Source: Pseudomonas paraversuta
Lineage (GTDB): Bacteria; Pseudomonadota; Gammaproteobacteria; Pseudomonadales; Pseudomonadaceae
NCBI RefSeq assembly: GCF_904063065.1
Contig: NZ_CAJFCL010000006.1
Coordinates: 186,001 to 250,000, forward strand
Direction of reading: 5' to 3'
DNA length: 64,000 nucleotides
The notes under the pieces are model-generated. The model made no database searches. It saw only the letters and a list, made by a program, of their open reading frames with translations, and was not told the origin of the DNA. Below, piece by piece: positions 28,198 to 37,256 of the stretch; within the stretch, counting starts at the first letter, position 1, and every line of letters starts with the position of its first letter. Position numbers and translations under genes: made by a program.

Positions 28198-28235
28198 AAA
28201 ATGTGGGAGTCTGGCAAGCCAGCTCCCACATTTTT
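28198..28235. terminator. hairpin terminator shared by tsaA and fpr
   Basis: AAATGTGGGAG-tctggcaagccag-CTCCCACATTTTT lies between convergent tsaA and fpr. The T-run suits tsaA; on the other strand the run is interrupted. Confidence 0.65.
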
Positions 28236-28248
28236 CAATCGGCGACGC

Positions 28249-29028
28249 TTACTTCTCGACGAAGGCGCGCTCGATCAGGTAGTCACCCGGCTCGCGCATA
28301 CGCGGCGAAACTTTCAGCCCGAAGCTGTTGAGCACTTCGCTGGTTTCATCAAGCATGCTCGGGCTGCCGCACAACATGGCGCGGTCGTCCTGCGGGTTGA
28401 TCGGTGGCAAACCAATATCGCTGAACAGCTTGCCGCTGCGCATCAGATCGGTCAGGCGGCCTTCGTTTTCGAATGGCTCACGGGTCACGGTCGGGTAGTA
28501 GATCAACTTGTCACGCAGCGCTTCGCCGAAGAACTCGTTCTGTGGCAAGTGCTCGGTGATGAACTCGCGATAAGCAACTTCGTTGACGTAACGGACACCG
28601 TGGCACAGGATCACTTTTTCGAAACGCTCGTAGGTTTCCGGATCCTGGATGACGCTCATGAATGGCGCCAGGCCCGTACCGGTGCTCAGCAGATACAAAT
28701 GCTTGCCCGGCTTCAAATCGTCAAGCACCAGGGTGCCTGTCGGTTTTTTGCTGATGATGATCTCGTCGCCTTCCTTCAAGTGCTGCAACTGGGAAGTCAG
28801 CGGGCCATCCGGCACCTTGATGCTGAAGAACTCCAGATGCTCTTCCCAGTTCGGGCTGGCAATCGAATAGGCACGCATAAGCGGACGGCCATTGGGCTGT
28901 TGCAGGCCGATCATCACGAACTGACCGTTCTCAAAGCGCAGGCCCGGGTCACGGGTGCACTTGAAGCTGAACAGGGTGTCGTTCCAGTGATGAACACTGA
29001 GGACACGTTCGTGGTTCATGTTGCTCAT
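28249..29028 (-). CDS. fpr: ferredoxin-NADP+ reductase Fpr
   Basis: 259 residues. FAD site RAYSIAS near residue 53, NADP site LSTGTGLAPFMS near 110, and the Pseudomonas C-terminal REPGDYLIERAFVEK. It exchanges electrons between NADPH and ferredoxin or flavodoxin in oxidative stress and Fe-S repair. The gene is divergent from a LysR regulator, matching the P. putida fpr-finR arrangement in which FinR activates fpr under superoxide stress. Confidence 0.95.
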   Translation of the reverse strand: MSNMNHERVLSVHHWNDTLFSFKCTRDPGLRFENGQFVMIGLQQPNGRPLMRAYSIASPNWEEHLEFFSIKVPDGPLTSQLQHLKEGDEIIISKKPTGTLVLDDLKPGKHLYLLSTGTGLAPFMSVIQDPETYERFEKVILCHGVRYVNEVAYREFITEHLPQNEFFGEALRDKLIYYPTVTREPFENEGRLTDLMRSGKLFSDIGLPPINPQDDRAMLCGSPSMLDETSEVLNSFGLKVSPRMREPGDYLIERAFVEK

Positions 29029-29145
29029 GTACGGGGCTCCTAAATTCGCCAGCGCTGACTATGGGCGCGATTGCATAACATTCTAATGGCGACGACAATA
29101 TCTGTTAACTGAATTATTAAGATAAGGGTTATCGGTTATATCGAT

Positions 29146-30072
29146 ATGCGATTTACTCTCAGACAACTCCAGGTATTCGTTGCCGTCGCCCAGCAGGAGA
29201 GCGTGTCTCGCGCTGCCGGCTTGTTGGCCCTATCTCAATCTGCTGCCAGTACTTCAATCACCGAACTCGAGCGCCAGACCAGCTGCCAGTTGTTCGATCG
29301 CGCAGGCAAACGCTTAAGCCTCAACGCGCTGGGCCGCCAACTGCTGCCACAGGCAGTCGCCCTGCTGGATCAGGCCAAGGAAATCGAAGACCTGCTCAAC
29401 GGCAAGTCCGGCTTTGGTTCATTGACCGTGGGCGCGACCCTGACCATTGGCAATTACCTGGCCACCTTGCTGATCGGCAGCTTCATGCAGGCTCACCCGG
29501 AAAGCCAGGTGAAACTGATTGTGCAAAACACTGCGCATATCGTGCAGCAAGTTGCGCATTATGAAATTGATCTGGGTCTGATTGAAGGCGATTGCAGCCA
29601 CCCCGACATCGAAGTCCAGAGTTGGGTTGAAGATGAACTGGTGGTGTTTTGCGCCCCACAACATCCACTGGCTGCGCGCGGCCATGCCTCCCTGCAAGAG
29701 CTGGCCCATGAAGCCTGGATTCTGCGCGAACAAGGCTCCGGCACCCGTCTGACATTTGATCAGGCGATGCGCCATCACCAAAGCACGCTCAATATCCGTC
29801 TCGAACTGGAACATACCGAAGCAATCAAACGCGCCGTGGAGTCAGGCCTGGGGATAGGCTGCATCTCTCGCCTGGCATTACGTGACGCCTTTCGACGCGG
29901 CAGTCTGGTCGCTGTAGAGACCCCCGACCTGGATCTGGCCCGGCAGTTCTTCTTTATCTGGCACAAGAAGAAGTATCAGACCTCGGCCATGCGCGAATTT
30001 CTGGAACTGTGCCGCGCTTTCACCGCGGGGGTGCAGCGCAGCGACGAGATCGTATTGCCGACAATCGCTTAA
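29146..30072 (+). CDS. finR: LysR-type regulator FinR
   Basis: 308 residues. N-terminal winged HTH (RQLQVFVAVAQQESVSRAAG through QSAASTSITELERQ) and a C-terminal LysR effector domain (LTVGATLTIGNYLATLLIG). It is divergent from fpr across 117 nt, which should hold its binding site; P. putida FinR is required for fpr induction by paraquat. Its stop overlaps the convergent dgkA stop by 3 nt. Confidence 0.9.
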   Translation: MRFTLRQLQVFVAVAQQESVSRAAGLLALSQSAASTSITELERQTSCQLFDRAGKRLSLNALGRQLLPQAVALLDQAKEIEDLLNGKSGFGSLTVGATLTIGNYLATLLIGSFMQAHPESQVKLIVQNTAHIVQQVAHYEIDLGLIEGDCSHPDIEVQSWVEDELVVFCAPQHPLAARGHASLQELAHEAWILREQGSGTRLTFDQAMRHHQSTLNIRLELEHTEAIKRAVESGLGIGCISRLALRDAFRRGSLVAVETPDLDLARQFFFIWHKKKYQTSAMREFLELCRAFTAGVQRSDEIVLPTIA

Positions 30073-30431
30073 AGCAGAATCACTGCCCACACCACGGCAA
30101 TCATGGTCAGCACCACAAACTGGGCGGCGCTGCCCATGTCCTTGGCGTTTTTGGACAGCGGGTGCAGATCGAGCGAGATGCGGTCGATGGCCGCTTCGAT
30201 CGCCGAGTTCAGCAATTCAACGATCAGTGCCAGCAGGCATACCGCGATCAACAAGGCGCGCTCTACCCGGCTGACATTCAGAAAGAAGCTCAGCGGGATC
30301 AACACGACATTGAGCAGTACCAACTGGCGAAAAGCGGCTTCACCGGTAAAGGCCGCGCGCAAACCGTCCAGCGAGTAGCCGCCGGCATTCAAAATCCGTT
30401 TAAATCCGGTTTTACCTTTAAAAGGCGACAT
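30069..30431 (-). CDS. dgkA: diacylglycerol kinase
   Basis: 120 residues, the size of E. coli DgkA. Conserved features: GYSLDGLRAAFTGEAAFRQ, three TM helices, the catalytic ELLNSAIEAAIDRI and KDMGSAAQ. It phosphorylates diacylglycerol released from phospholipid-derived head-group transfer to MDOs and LPS. The open frame extends to 30530, but the ATG at 30431 aligns with the family start although no good SD is seen. It follows erdR as PA3603 follows PA3604, with a candidate ColR box between. Confidence 0.9.
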   Translation of the reverse strand: MSPFKGKTGFKRILNAGGYSLDGLRAAFTGEAAFRQLVLLNVVLIPLSFFLNVSRVERALLIAVCLLALIVELLNSAIEAAIDRISLDLHPLSKNAKDMGSAAQFVVLTMIAVVWAVILL

Positions 30432-30480
30432 AGAGAGGCAACTGCGTAAAAAATGAGAGGGGAACGCTAGTTCACGCTTT

Positions 30481-30496
30481 GTCAAAAAAACGTGAA
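30481..30496 (-). promoter_or_regulatory. candidate ColR box before dgkA
   Basis: On the minus strand TTCACGTTTTTTTGAC matches the recalled ColR consensus YYNASNNYTTTTTCAC with one mismatch (GAC for CAC). It lies 50 bp before the dgkA start codon in the erdR-dgkA gap. dgkA belongs to the ColR regulon in P. putida as far as I recall. Confidence 0.4.
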
Positions 30497-30507
30497 GAGC
30501 GGCAAGT

Positions 30508-31158
30508 TTAATGGCTCGAAATTGATTCAAGTTGCTGCAAGAGTAACGCGGCCTGGGTCCGGGTACGAACCCCCAGTTTACGGAAAATGGCGGTTACGTG
30601 CGCCTTGATGGTCGCTTCGGAAACACTCAGCTCATAGGCGATCTGCTTGTTCAGCAGACCCTCGCAGACCATGGTCAGCACCCGGAACTGCTGGGGCGTG
30701 AGACTGGCAAGGCCCTCACTCGCAGCCTTGGCCTCGGCTGACACCTGTACATCCTCAAACGCCTGGGGCGGCCAGCACACATCGCCATCCAGCACAGCCC
30801 GTACCGACTTCTGAATGTCTTCCAGCGAGCTGGACTTGGGGATAAAGCCACTGGCTCCAAACTCACGGGAGCGCACCATGATCGAGGCTTCCTCCTGGGC
30901 TGAAACCATCACCACCGGAATTTGCGGGTACTGGCCACGCAGCAATACCAGCCCGGAAAAACCATAGGCGCCGGGCATGTTCAAGTCGAGCAGTACCAGA
31001 TCCCAATCGGCCTTTACTGCCAGCTGTGTTTCAAGCTCGGCAATACTGGCGACTTCAACCAGACGAACATCAGAACCCAGCCCCATAGTCACGGCTTGAT
31101 GCAAGGCACTGCGAAACAGTGGATGGTCGTCGGCTATCAGGATTTCGTATGTGGCCAT
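30508..31158 (-). CDS. erdR: NarL/LuxR-family response regulator ErdR
   Basis: 216 residues. Receiver domain with DDHPLFR and phospho-acceptor D58 (LVLLDLNMPG), then a LuxR-type HTH (LTPQQFRVLTMVCEGLLNKQ and VSEATIKAHVTAIFRKLG). It corresponds to PA3604 ErdR, which in Pseudomonas activates acetyl-CoA synthetase and ethanol/short-chain carbon metabolism with a remote sensor kinase. No kinase lies nearby, as usual for this orphan regulator. dgkA follows. Confidence 0.88.
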   Translation of the reverse strand: MATYEILIADDHPLFRSALHQAVTMGLGSDVRLVEVASIAELETQLAVKADWDLVLLDLNMPGAYGFSGLVLLRGQYPQIPVVMVSAQEEASIMVRSREFGASGFIPKSSSLEDIQKSVRAVLDGDVCWPPQAFEDVQVSAEAKAASEGLASLTPQQFRVLTMVCEGLLNKQIAYELSVSEATIKAHVTAIFRKLGVRTRTQAALLLQQLESISSH

Positions 31159-31454
31159 TTTTTAAATGATCCTGTTTTTCAGGCGAGCCCTGATGTATTC
31201 CAGTACTCGCTAAGGCAATTCGAGCAACAGCGCAAATACTGTGCATCAAAGGGCGCGATTTACGCTAAACGTCGGAAAATATGGGCGCTTTAGCAGCAGT
31301 TGCAGCCGAATCGGCGCCAAGCATGCCCAGCACGACTGGGGTGGTCAAGTTGAAAACTTGAGGTCCCGATCCAAACTGAAGCCATCACGGCGCTATCATC
31401 CTCACCCTCTCGGGCACTCAACTGCATTTGCGCGAAAATTGTAGCGCTACTTCT

Positions 31455-32216
31455 TTAGTCTATTGAGACCGATTCCTGGGAAGGTCTTTTACAAAAAGTA
31501 CCCAGTTCCAGATGCGCCGCGCTGGACTCATTCATCGGCAGTTGATTCCGGGCATCCAGATAATGCTGGCTGAAGACATCGAAATACGCGTCCAGCGCCG
31601 TGGATGCGTCGCTATCGCCCGCAAGATCGAGGCACAAACTGGCCACTTCGGCGGTACACAGGTGCTCACTGCGGGTGGATCTGCGCAAACGGTAGCGTGA
31701 GAGTTTTTCCGGCAGCAGGCTCAAAATAGGCAAGGCATCGAAGTACGGACTCTTGCGAAATATCTTGCGCGCCTCAGTCCAGGTAGCGTCGAGCAAGATA
31801 AACAGCGGGCGCTTGCTGCTGTCGATATCCACCGTGTGGGTCACACGTCCTGGCTCGACATATTCTCCGGGGAATACCAGATAGGGTTGCCACTGCGGAT
31901 CAGACAACAAAGCGAGCAACACCTCATCGGTCTCGGTTCGCGACCAGATAAAGGCGAAGTTGTCACTCACCACATCAGCGATCAGCCATCCTGTATTGCT
32001 GGGCTTGAACACTTCCTTTTTGGTCATGATCAGGCACACACCCGAGCGCGCGTTAACCCTGGGCCGCCAACTGCACAGGCAATGGCTTTCTATAACGCGA
32101 CAGGTATGGCAACGCGGTGCCCGTGACCCCCGCGACAAATAGGGTTTGGTGCTCTCCTCTTCACGCTCGTCTCGTAAACGGGCCACTGCATTAGGGGAAA
32201 AGGTCATCTGGGTCAT
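31455..32216 (-). CDS. DTW-domain tRNA-uridine aminocarboxypropyltransferase
   Basis: 253 residues. An N-terminal zinc-like Cys cluster (RCHTCRVIESHCLCSW) precedes the SPOUT-type DTW fold, whose namesake motif reads LLDATW here. E. coli TapT (YfiP) of this family places acp3 on U47 of tRNA. Equivalent position to the PA3606 region of P. aeruginosa. The ATW variant of the DTW motif occurs in the family, as the preceding D is kept. No operon partner. Confidence 0.82.
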   Translation of the reverse strand: MTQMTFSPNAVARLRDEREEESTKPYLSRGSRAPRCHTCRVIESHCLCSWRPRVNARSGVCLIMTKKEVFKPSNTGWLIADVVSDNFAFIWSRTETDEVLLALLSDPQWQPYLVFPGEYVEPGRVTHTVDIDSSKRPLFILLDATWTEARKIFRKSPYFDALPILSLLPEKLSRYRLRRSTRSEHLCTAEVASLCLDLAGDSDASTALDAYFDVFSQHYLDARNQLPMNESSAAHLELGTFCKRPSQESVSID

Positions 32217-32436
32217 GGTTTTTTACTTAAGGCGCCAACCGCTTATTCGCCATGAGTGGCGCACAAGCAGATAAACAATAGAAAGGCGCGAAGTCTAACA
32301 GAGGCAGAGCGCCGGCACTCGCCCCCATGACCTTTGGCATTTCCTGTCAGCTCATGCTGGCCTTATACTCCTGCGCCACTGAACGCACAGATCTATGACG
32401 GGTCAAACCCTGCGTCACGTCAATCAGGAGAGATTC

Positions 32437-32847
32437 ATGTTGCGCACCATTATTCCAGCCGTAGCTCTATTGCTTGCACTGCCATTGGGCGCACAAGCGG
32501 CCTCTCTTGCAGAATTCAATCTGAATAAAAACCTGCAGCAGGTGGCTGAAAAAAGTAATGAAGGAAAGCCGCGCGCAATCAATGCCGACCTTCTGGATAA
32601 AGGTTTTACCGTCGATGGCACGGTATTGATCAATAATCTGGAAGCCAGCCCGACTCTGGCTGCACAAATGCGTTCCGCCCCGGAAGCCGCAGTGCCACAA
32701 CTGGGCCGCAGCGTGTGCAGCAACCCGAACTTCCGCAAACTGATGGCCAAGGGCGCCACAATGCGCTTCGCTATCACGGAATATAAAACCGGCAAGTCGG
32801 TCTTGGTCCAGGACATCGGCGCTGACAATTGCCAGCGGAAAAACTGA
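32437..32847 (+). CDS. PA3611-like quorum-sensing-regulated secreted protein
   Basis: 136 residues. Sec signal peptide MLRTIIPAVALLLALPLGAQ, cleaved before or within ASLAEF, then a small periplasmic or secreted domain with two Cys (GRSVCSNPNFRKLMAKG and ADNCQRKN) that may form a disulfide. The ATG at 32437 with AGGAGAG is chosen over a start 14 codons upstream. It resembles P. aeruginosa PA3611, a quorum-sensing-regulated virulence-associated protein of unknown mechanism. The flanking genes also match that P. aeruginosa region, though potABCD is absent. Confidence 0.75.
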   Translation: MLRTIIPAVALLLALPLGAQAASLAEFNLNKNLQQVAEKSNEGKPRAINADLLDKGFTVDGTVLINNLEASPTLAAQMRSAPEAAVPQLGRSVCSNPNFRKLMAKGATMRFAITEYKTGKSVLVQDIGADNCQRKN

Positions 32848-33069
32848 TTTTCTCTTCATTGCGTCAACACGCCGTAACTCCATACGGCGTGTGATCCCTG
32901 CCTCCTCCCCCTTGCACTGCAGCGACCATTCTTCATGCACATCAGGCAATTAGCTATTGCCAGTCAGGATGCGGCAAGACCATGATCAAGCCATCAGCTG
33001 GACACTAAGTGTCTGCGCGCCAGCCCCGTTTGCGGCGCCATCCTGGATGTTGTACACAAGGAGAAGTAC

Positions 33070-34182
33070 ATGCCTGATCAACCCAATGAGCCACTCGCGC
33101 TTCTCGAAAGCCAGGGCCTGGACCTTGCGCGACAGGTCGATGAACAATTGCAGCAGATTGCGTCAAATAGTCCGAATCGCCCGCTTTATCGCGAGATGAT
33201 CCTGACCATATTGCGCATGGCCCACGACGACTTTGATCGCTGGAATGCCAAGATCACCCTGCAAGCCATTCGCGAACTCGAAAAAACCTTCCGCGTGCTG
33301 GAGCAGTTCAAGGGCCAGCGTAAAGTGACAGTCTTCGGCTCGGCTCGCACACCCGTTGAGCACCCGCTGTATGCACTGGCCCGCCAGGTGGGCGCAACCC
33401 TGGCAAAGTCAGATTTCATGGTGATTACCGGAGGCGGTGCCGGCATCATGGCGGCGGCCCATGAAGGCGCAGGGCTGGAACACAGCCTGGGCTTCAATAT
33501 CACCCTGCCGTTTGAGCAACGGGCCAACCCCACCATCAACGGCACGGCCAACCTGCTGGCATTTCACTTCTTCTTTACCCGCAAGCTGTTTTTCATAAAA
33601 GAAGCGGATGCGCTGGTCATGTGCCCGGGCGGCTTTGGCACCCTGGATGAAGTGTTGGAAGTACTGACATTGATGCAAACCGGCAAAACGCCCCTGGTAC
33701 CCGTGGTGTTACTGGATATGCCCGGTGGAACATTCTGGCAAAGCGCCCTGGACTTCATTCGCAATCAACTGGAGGCCCACCAGTACATTCTGCCCAATGA
33801 TTTGAAGTTGATGCGCCTGGTCCATACAGCCGAGGAGGCCGTGGCCGAGATCAATCAGTTCTACAGCAACTTCCATTCAAGCCGCTGGTTGACCAAAGAC
33901 TTTGTGATACGCATGAAGCGCCCCGTGAGCATTTCGGCTCTGCAACATATACAGCAGACATTTGCCGATATCTGCCTGAGCGGCAGTTACGTGCAACAGG
34001 GCTATGAAGGCTTTGAACATGAAGACCCCAAGTTCAGCCACCTCACCTGCCTGAGCTTTGCATTTAGTGGCCGTAATCAAGGGCGACTGCGAGAGTTGAT
34101 CGATTTTATCAACCTGCCGCAGAACTGGGCTGAAGTAGATAAGGGACCCGGGCCAGTACTGAGTGAGTCAGTAACTCGGTAA
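33070..34182 (+). CDS. LOG-family (TIGR00730-like) nucleotide-processing protein
   Basis: 370 residues. Rossmann-like LOG domain with VTVFGSARTPVEHP, the phosphate loop GGGAGIMAAAHEGA and the family motif PGGFGTLDE near residue 185. N- and C-terminal helical extensions make it longer than cytokinin-forming LOG proteins (about 190). Longer members include nucleotide 5'-monophosphate nucleosidases (PpnN); which activity applies here is not decidable from sequence. Good AGGAGAAG SD. Monocistronic, followed by a REP doublet. Confidence 0.8.
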   Translation: MPDQPNEPLALLESQGLDLARQVDEQLQQIASNSPNRPLYREMILTILRMAHDDFDRWNAKITLQAIRELEKTFRVLEQFKGQRKVTVFGSARTPVEHPLYALARQVGATLAKSDFMVITGGGAGIMAAAHEGAGLEHSLGFNITLPFEQRANPTINGTANLLAFHFFFTRKLFFIKEADALVMCPGGFGTLDEVLEVLTLMQTGKTPLVPVVLLDMPGGTFWQSALDFIRNQLEAHQYILPNDLKLMRLVHTAEEAVAEINQFYSNFHSSRWLTKDFVIRMKRPVSISALQHIQQTFADICLSGSYVQQGYEGFEHEDPKFSHLTCLSFAFSGRNQGRLRELIDFINLPQNWAEVDKGPGPVLSESVTR

Positions 34183-34215
34183 AAGGTAAGCGTTCGTCAA
34201 ACACTTCAAACGTCC

Positions 34216-34295
34216 TGCAGGAACAGAGTTTGCTCTGCGAGCTGATCCGAGTGTTTCAACTCAGGATCAGCTCGCAGAGCAAACTCGCTCCTGCA
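34216..34295. repeat. large REP inverted repeat
   Basis: Arms of about 32 nt (TGCAGGAACAGAGTTTGCTC... and its near-perfect complement ending CTCGCTCCTGCA) around a 15-nt loop. The GCAGAGC variant of the REP core differs from the CGAGC type at 27391 and 49877. Confidence 0.75.
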
Positions 34296-34374
34296 ACAAG
34301 TTCGCGCCGACAAGTAGCACCCTTGTGCCCGGAATGCAGCAGAAGGCTATATGACAGAGCAACACTGAGTGCTA

Positions 34375-34842
34375 TCAGTCATCGAACTCTCGGCCACTTA
34401 GCAGACGGCCGATCATTTCAAGCGGATAACCCCGGTAACTCAAGAAGCGCCCCTGGCGAGCACGCTCTTTTGCATCGTCCGGCATCTGCCCGGAAAACTT
34501 GCGCCGCCAGGTATCTTCCAGCTTTTCTTGCCAGTTGAAGCCGCATTCGCGCAACGCTTCCTCGACATCCCCACGGGGCAAGCCACGCTGGTTAAGCTCT
34601 TCGCGAATACGCAAAGGGCCATAACCAGAACCGGCACGGTAGGAAATATAACTTTCGAGGTAACGCGACTCCGATAACAGCCCCTCTTCCGTTAAGCGGT
34701 CGAGGGCGATATCGATCATGTCGGGGCAAGCGCCTCGCTGACGCAGCTTGCGCGTCAGCTCGACTCGACCGTGCTCACGTCGCGCGAGCAGGTCCATTGC
34801 AGTTCGTCGTACCGCGACGAGGTTATCCAGAACAGCCGTCAT
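34375..34842 (-). CDS. recX: regulatory protein RecX
   Basis: 155 residues. Three tandem helical RecX repeats: [20 protein letters not shown], then [20 protein letters not shown], then [16 protein letters not shown]. RecX caps and disassembles RecA filaments. It begins 8 nt after the recA stop in the same operon, with the standard Pseudomonas order. Confidence 0.95.
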   Translation of the reverse strand: MTAVLDNLVAVRRTAMDLLARREHGRVELTRKLRQRGACPDMIDIALDRLTEEGLLSESRYLESYISYRAGSGYGPLRIREELNQRGLPRGDVEEALRECGFNWQEKLEDTWRRKFSGQMPDDAKERARQGRFLSYRGYPLEMIGRLLSGREFDD

Positions 34843-34850
34843 GGTGTCTA

Positions 34851-35957
34851 TCAGTTATCGCTGTCGGTAGCGTTTTCCATTTCTTCGGCTTCAGCCAGCG
34901 CTGCAGCTTCTTTGGCAGCCTTCTTCATCTTTGGCATGCTCTTCATTTCTGCAAGCTCACTATCGGTCTTTGGACCCAGCAGTTTTTCACGCAGCTGCTT
35001 CTCAAGGGTATCCTTGATATCAGGATTATCTTCCAGGAACTTGGCGGAGTTGGCCTTGCCCTGGCCGATCTTGCTGCCGTTATAGCTGTACCAGGCGCCC
35101 GCTTTCTCGACGAAGCCGTGCAAAACGCCCAGGTCGATCATCTCGCCATTGAGGTAGATGCCCTTGCCGTAAAGAATCTGGAACTCAGCCTGACGGAATG
35201 GCGGGGCAACCTTGTTCTTGACCACTTTGACACGGGTTTCGCTACCGACAACCACGTCGCCTTCTTTCACCGCGCCGGTGCGGCGGATATCCAGACGAAC
35301 CGAAGCGTAGAACTTCAGCGCGTTACCACCCGTGGTGGTTTCCGGGCTACCGAACATCACGCCGATTTTCATCCGGATCTGGTTGATGAAGATCACCAGG
35401 CAGTTTGCGTTCTTGATGTTACCGGTGATTTTACGCAGCGCTTGCGACATCAGACGGGCTTGCAGGCCGACGTGCATGTCACCCATGTCGCCTTCAATTT
35501 CAGCTTTGGGCGTCAGTGCAGCAACGGAGTCGATAATGATCACGTCTACTGCATTGGAACGCACCAGCATGTCGGTGATTTCCAGAGCCTGCTCACCGGT
35601 GTCCGGCTGGGAGACCAGCAGGTCATCAACGTTCACACCCAGCTTGGCTGCGTATTCAGGATCAAGAGCGTGCTCGGCATCAACGAAGGCGCAAGTTGCA
35701 CCGGCTTTTTGCGCCTGGGCAATCACCGACAGGGTGAGCGTGGTTTTACCCGAAGACTCTGGACCGTAGATTTCAACAATACGGCCTTTAGGCAGACCGC
35801 CAATGCCCAGTGCAATGTCCAGACCCAGCGAACCGGTAGAGATCGCCGGAACTGCCTGGCGTTCCTGATCGCCCATGAGCATCACGGCGCCCTTGCCGAA
35901 TTGACGTTCGATCTGACCCAAGGCCGCAGCCAAGGCTTTCTTCTTGTTGTCGTCCAT
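34851..35957 (-). CDS. recA: recombinase RecA
   Basis: 368 residues, somewhat longer than the 346-355 usual in Pseudomonas because of an extended charged C-terminal tail ([20 protein letters not shown]). Walker [10 protein letters not shown], Walker [15 protein letters not shown]2 loop region [14 protein letters not shown]. It catalyses strand exchange and LexA cleavage. A LexA-type box lies 41 nt before the start codon. recX follows. Confidence 0.97.
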   Translation of the reverse strand: MDDNKKKALAAALGQIERQFGKGAVMLMGDQERQAVPAISTGSLGLDIALGIGGLPKGRIVEIYGPESSGKTTLTLSVIAQAQKAGATCAFVDAEHALDPEYAAKLGVNVDDLLVSQPDTGEQALEITDMLVRSNAVDVIIIDSVAALTPKAEIEGDMGDMHVGLQARLMSQALRKITGNIKNANCLVIFINQIRMKIGVMFGSPETTTGGNALKFYASVRLDIRRTGAVKEGDVVVGSETRVKVVKNKVAPPFRQAEFQILYGKGIYLNGEMIDLGVLHGFVEKAGAWYSYNGSKIGQGKANSAKFLEDNPDIKDTLEKQLREKLLGPKTDSELAEMKSMPKMKKAAKEAAALAEAEEMENATDSDN

Positions 35958-35997
35958 TAAAGTCCTCTCGTAATCAATAAGGCCTGACGGCCGATAA

Positions 35998-36013
35998 CTG
36001 TATAAGTAGCCAG
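35998..36013. promoter_or_regulatory. LexA (SOS) box of recA
   Basis: CTGTATAAGTAGCCAG fits CTGT-N8-ACAG with one mismatch, followed by TA on the plus strand. It lies 41 bp upstream of recA, as expected for the autoinduced SOS operon. Confidence 0.75.
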
Positions 36014-36040
36014 TATTATTCCACAGCGATAAACGATCGC

Positions 36041-36541
36041 CTACCCCTGATTTTTTATTTCTCGTACCGTTCGGCGTATTAGCCCTTCCAGAGCGGCAAT
36101 CACCGTTTGCCGACGCACTTCATCGCGATTCCCGGCAAAGTGCCTGCGCTCGGCCGAAACCTCATTGCCAACCCCCCACGCCAGCCAGACAGTACCAACC
36201 GGCTTGTCCAGCGAACCGCCGCCCGGCCCGGCAACACCACTTACCGCTACGGCAAACCGCGCAGCACTTTGCACCTGCGCGCCACGCACCATCGCCTCGA
36301 CGACCTCGCGACTGACTGCGCCTACCTGGGTAAACAAAGGTTGCGGGACATTCAGCTGCCGGGTCTTTTGCTGATTGGAGTAGGTTACAAAACCCGCCTC
36401 AAACCAGGCGGAACTGCCGGCAATTCGGGTGATGGCTTCTGCAATGCCCCCCCCGGTGCAGGACTCGGCGGTCGTTACTTGAGCGTTCAGAGTTTGTAAC
36501 TGGTGCCCAAGTTCAGCTGCGAGTCGAGATATTGGGTCCAT
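36041..36541 (-). CDS. pncC: CinA-family nicotinamide-nucleotide amidase
   Basis: 166 residues, the stand-alone C-terminal CinA domain. Motifs: [21 protein letters not shown] near residue 25, [14 protein letters not shown], and [20 protein letters not shown]. The enzyme deamidates NMN to nicotinate mononucleotide. The gene marks the right border of the mutS-cinA tailocin site in Pseudomonas and precedes recA, as usual. Confidence 0.93.
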   Translation of the reverse strand: MDPISRLAAELGHQLQTLNAQVTTAESCTGGGIAEAITRIAGSSAWFEAGFVTYSNQQKTRQLNVPQPLFTQVGAVSREVVEAMVRGAQVQSAARFAVAVSGVAGPGGGSLDKPVGTVWLAWGVGNEVSAERRHFAGNRDEVRRQTVIAALEGLIRRTVREIKNQG

Positions 36542-36650
36542 GGTTCTCTCCCGATGGGGTCAGTAAGCGCCATAACCTACACGAGCAGCCGGGTGTTGCA
36601 AGACGGCTCCACTGTCATGACAGACATCCCACAGGAAAAAGCTCCCGCTC

Positions 36651-36992
36651 TTACGGTTCAATCCGAGAATCGGCAGAACCATCGACCCCAAGCCGCTTGG
36701 CCGCCCAGCGCTGGTACAGACTGATGGCTGCATCCGCTCCGGCCAAAGCAGTCAGGCAACCAAAAGCACCGGCCGCCAGGATAGACATCCCTGCCGCGTA
36801 CAGCAGCATGAAAGTCGAGACACCGCACACCATGCAGGCCCCCGAACGCAGGGCCAGGCGCCGCACCAGCAACCATCCGCTGGCGCCGTCTTTGTCGGCC
36901 CGCCACATTTCACCAAAAATGCCACCCACCAGGGCAAGAAGAATGACCAGCAAAACCGGCATCTCCAGCAGTAGTTGCGGTTCATTCAGCAT
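36651..36992 (-). CDS. tailocin/prophage holin, orphan
   Basis: 113 residues. Three hydrophobic helices (about 9-27, 48-70, 72-92) with charged loops (EMWRADKDGASGW; LVRRLALRSGACMVCG) match the holins that open R-tailocin clusters between mutS and cinA in P. fluorescens/putida. AGGAG lies 8 nt before the ATG. Holins form the inner-membrane lesion that releases the endolysin. No endolysin, spanin or tail gene follows; cinA starts 109 bp beyond. A promoter with an SOS-like box lies about 110-140 bp upstream. The gene is intact, not frameshifted. Confidence 0.82.
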   Translation of the reverse strand: MLNEPQLLLEMPVLLVILLALVGGIFGEMWRADKDGASGWLLVRRLALRSGACMVCGVSTFMLLYAAGMSILAAGAFGCLTALAGADAAISLYQRWAAKRLGVDGSADSRIEP

Positions 36993-37101
36993 GTCATCAC
37001 TCCTGATTCCTTAATTGATAAGCGCCAGTTTCTGGCCTGGACTGAAAGCGGGCGCTATCGGTTACGTCGCCTCCCTGCACTTGAAAACTGCCATGAAGCA
37101 A

Positions 37102-37130
37102 AGACTATGCATGTATAGATATACAGTCAA
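37102..37130 (-). promoter_or_regulatory. holin promoter overlapped by a LexA-like box
   Basis: On the minus strand TTGACT (37125-37130), a 17-bp spacer and TAGTCT (37102-37107). The spacer and -35 end contain CTGTATATCTATACAT (37111-37126), a CTGT-N8-ACAG SOS box with a single mismatch, placed to block RNA polymerase. Next to it lies a second palindrome, ATGCAtcagTGCAT (37130-37143). Confidence 0.6.
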
Positions 37131-37213
37131 TGCATCAGTGCATATATTTTTCAGCGCACCTGTACAAGCCAACAAAGAGGGCGCAGACCGTAGGATTGGT
37201 CTTTAAAAAAGAC

Positions 37214-37246
37214 AAAAAAAAGCCCACGTTCATGTGGGCTTTTTTT
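37214..37246. terminator. terminator of the PrtR-like gene
   Basis: AAAAAAAAGCCCAC-gttcat-GTGGGCTTTTTTT. On the minus strand it follows the repressor stop by 11 nt and separates the repressor transcript from the holin promoter. Confidence 0.85.
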
Positions 37247-37256
37247 GAAATTAGCG

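Noticed and set aside
26879..28231. 450-codon minus-strand frame across the DUF1456 gene, REP element and tsaA
   Set aside because: It crosses a REP element and two well-supported genes on the other strand.
34797..35960. 387-codon frame antisense to recA
   Set aside because: Same reason; composition (His, Val, Asp-rich) is that of an antisense shadow.
36651..36992. Holin as part of a complete prophage
   Set aside because: No integrase, tail, capsid or endolysin gene lies between mutS and cinA.
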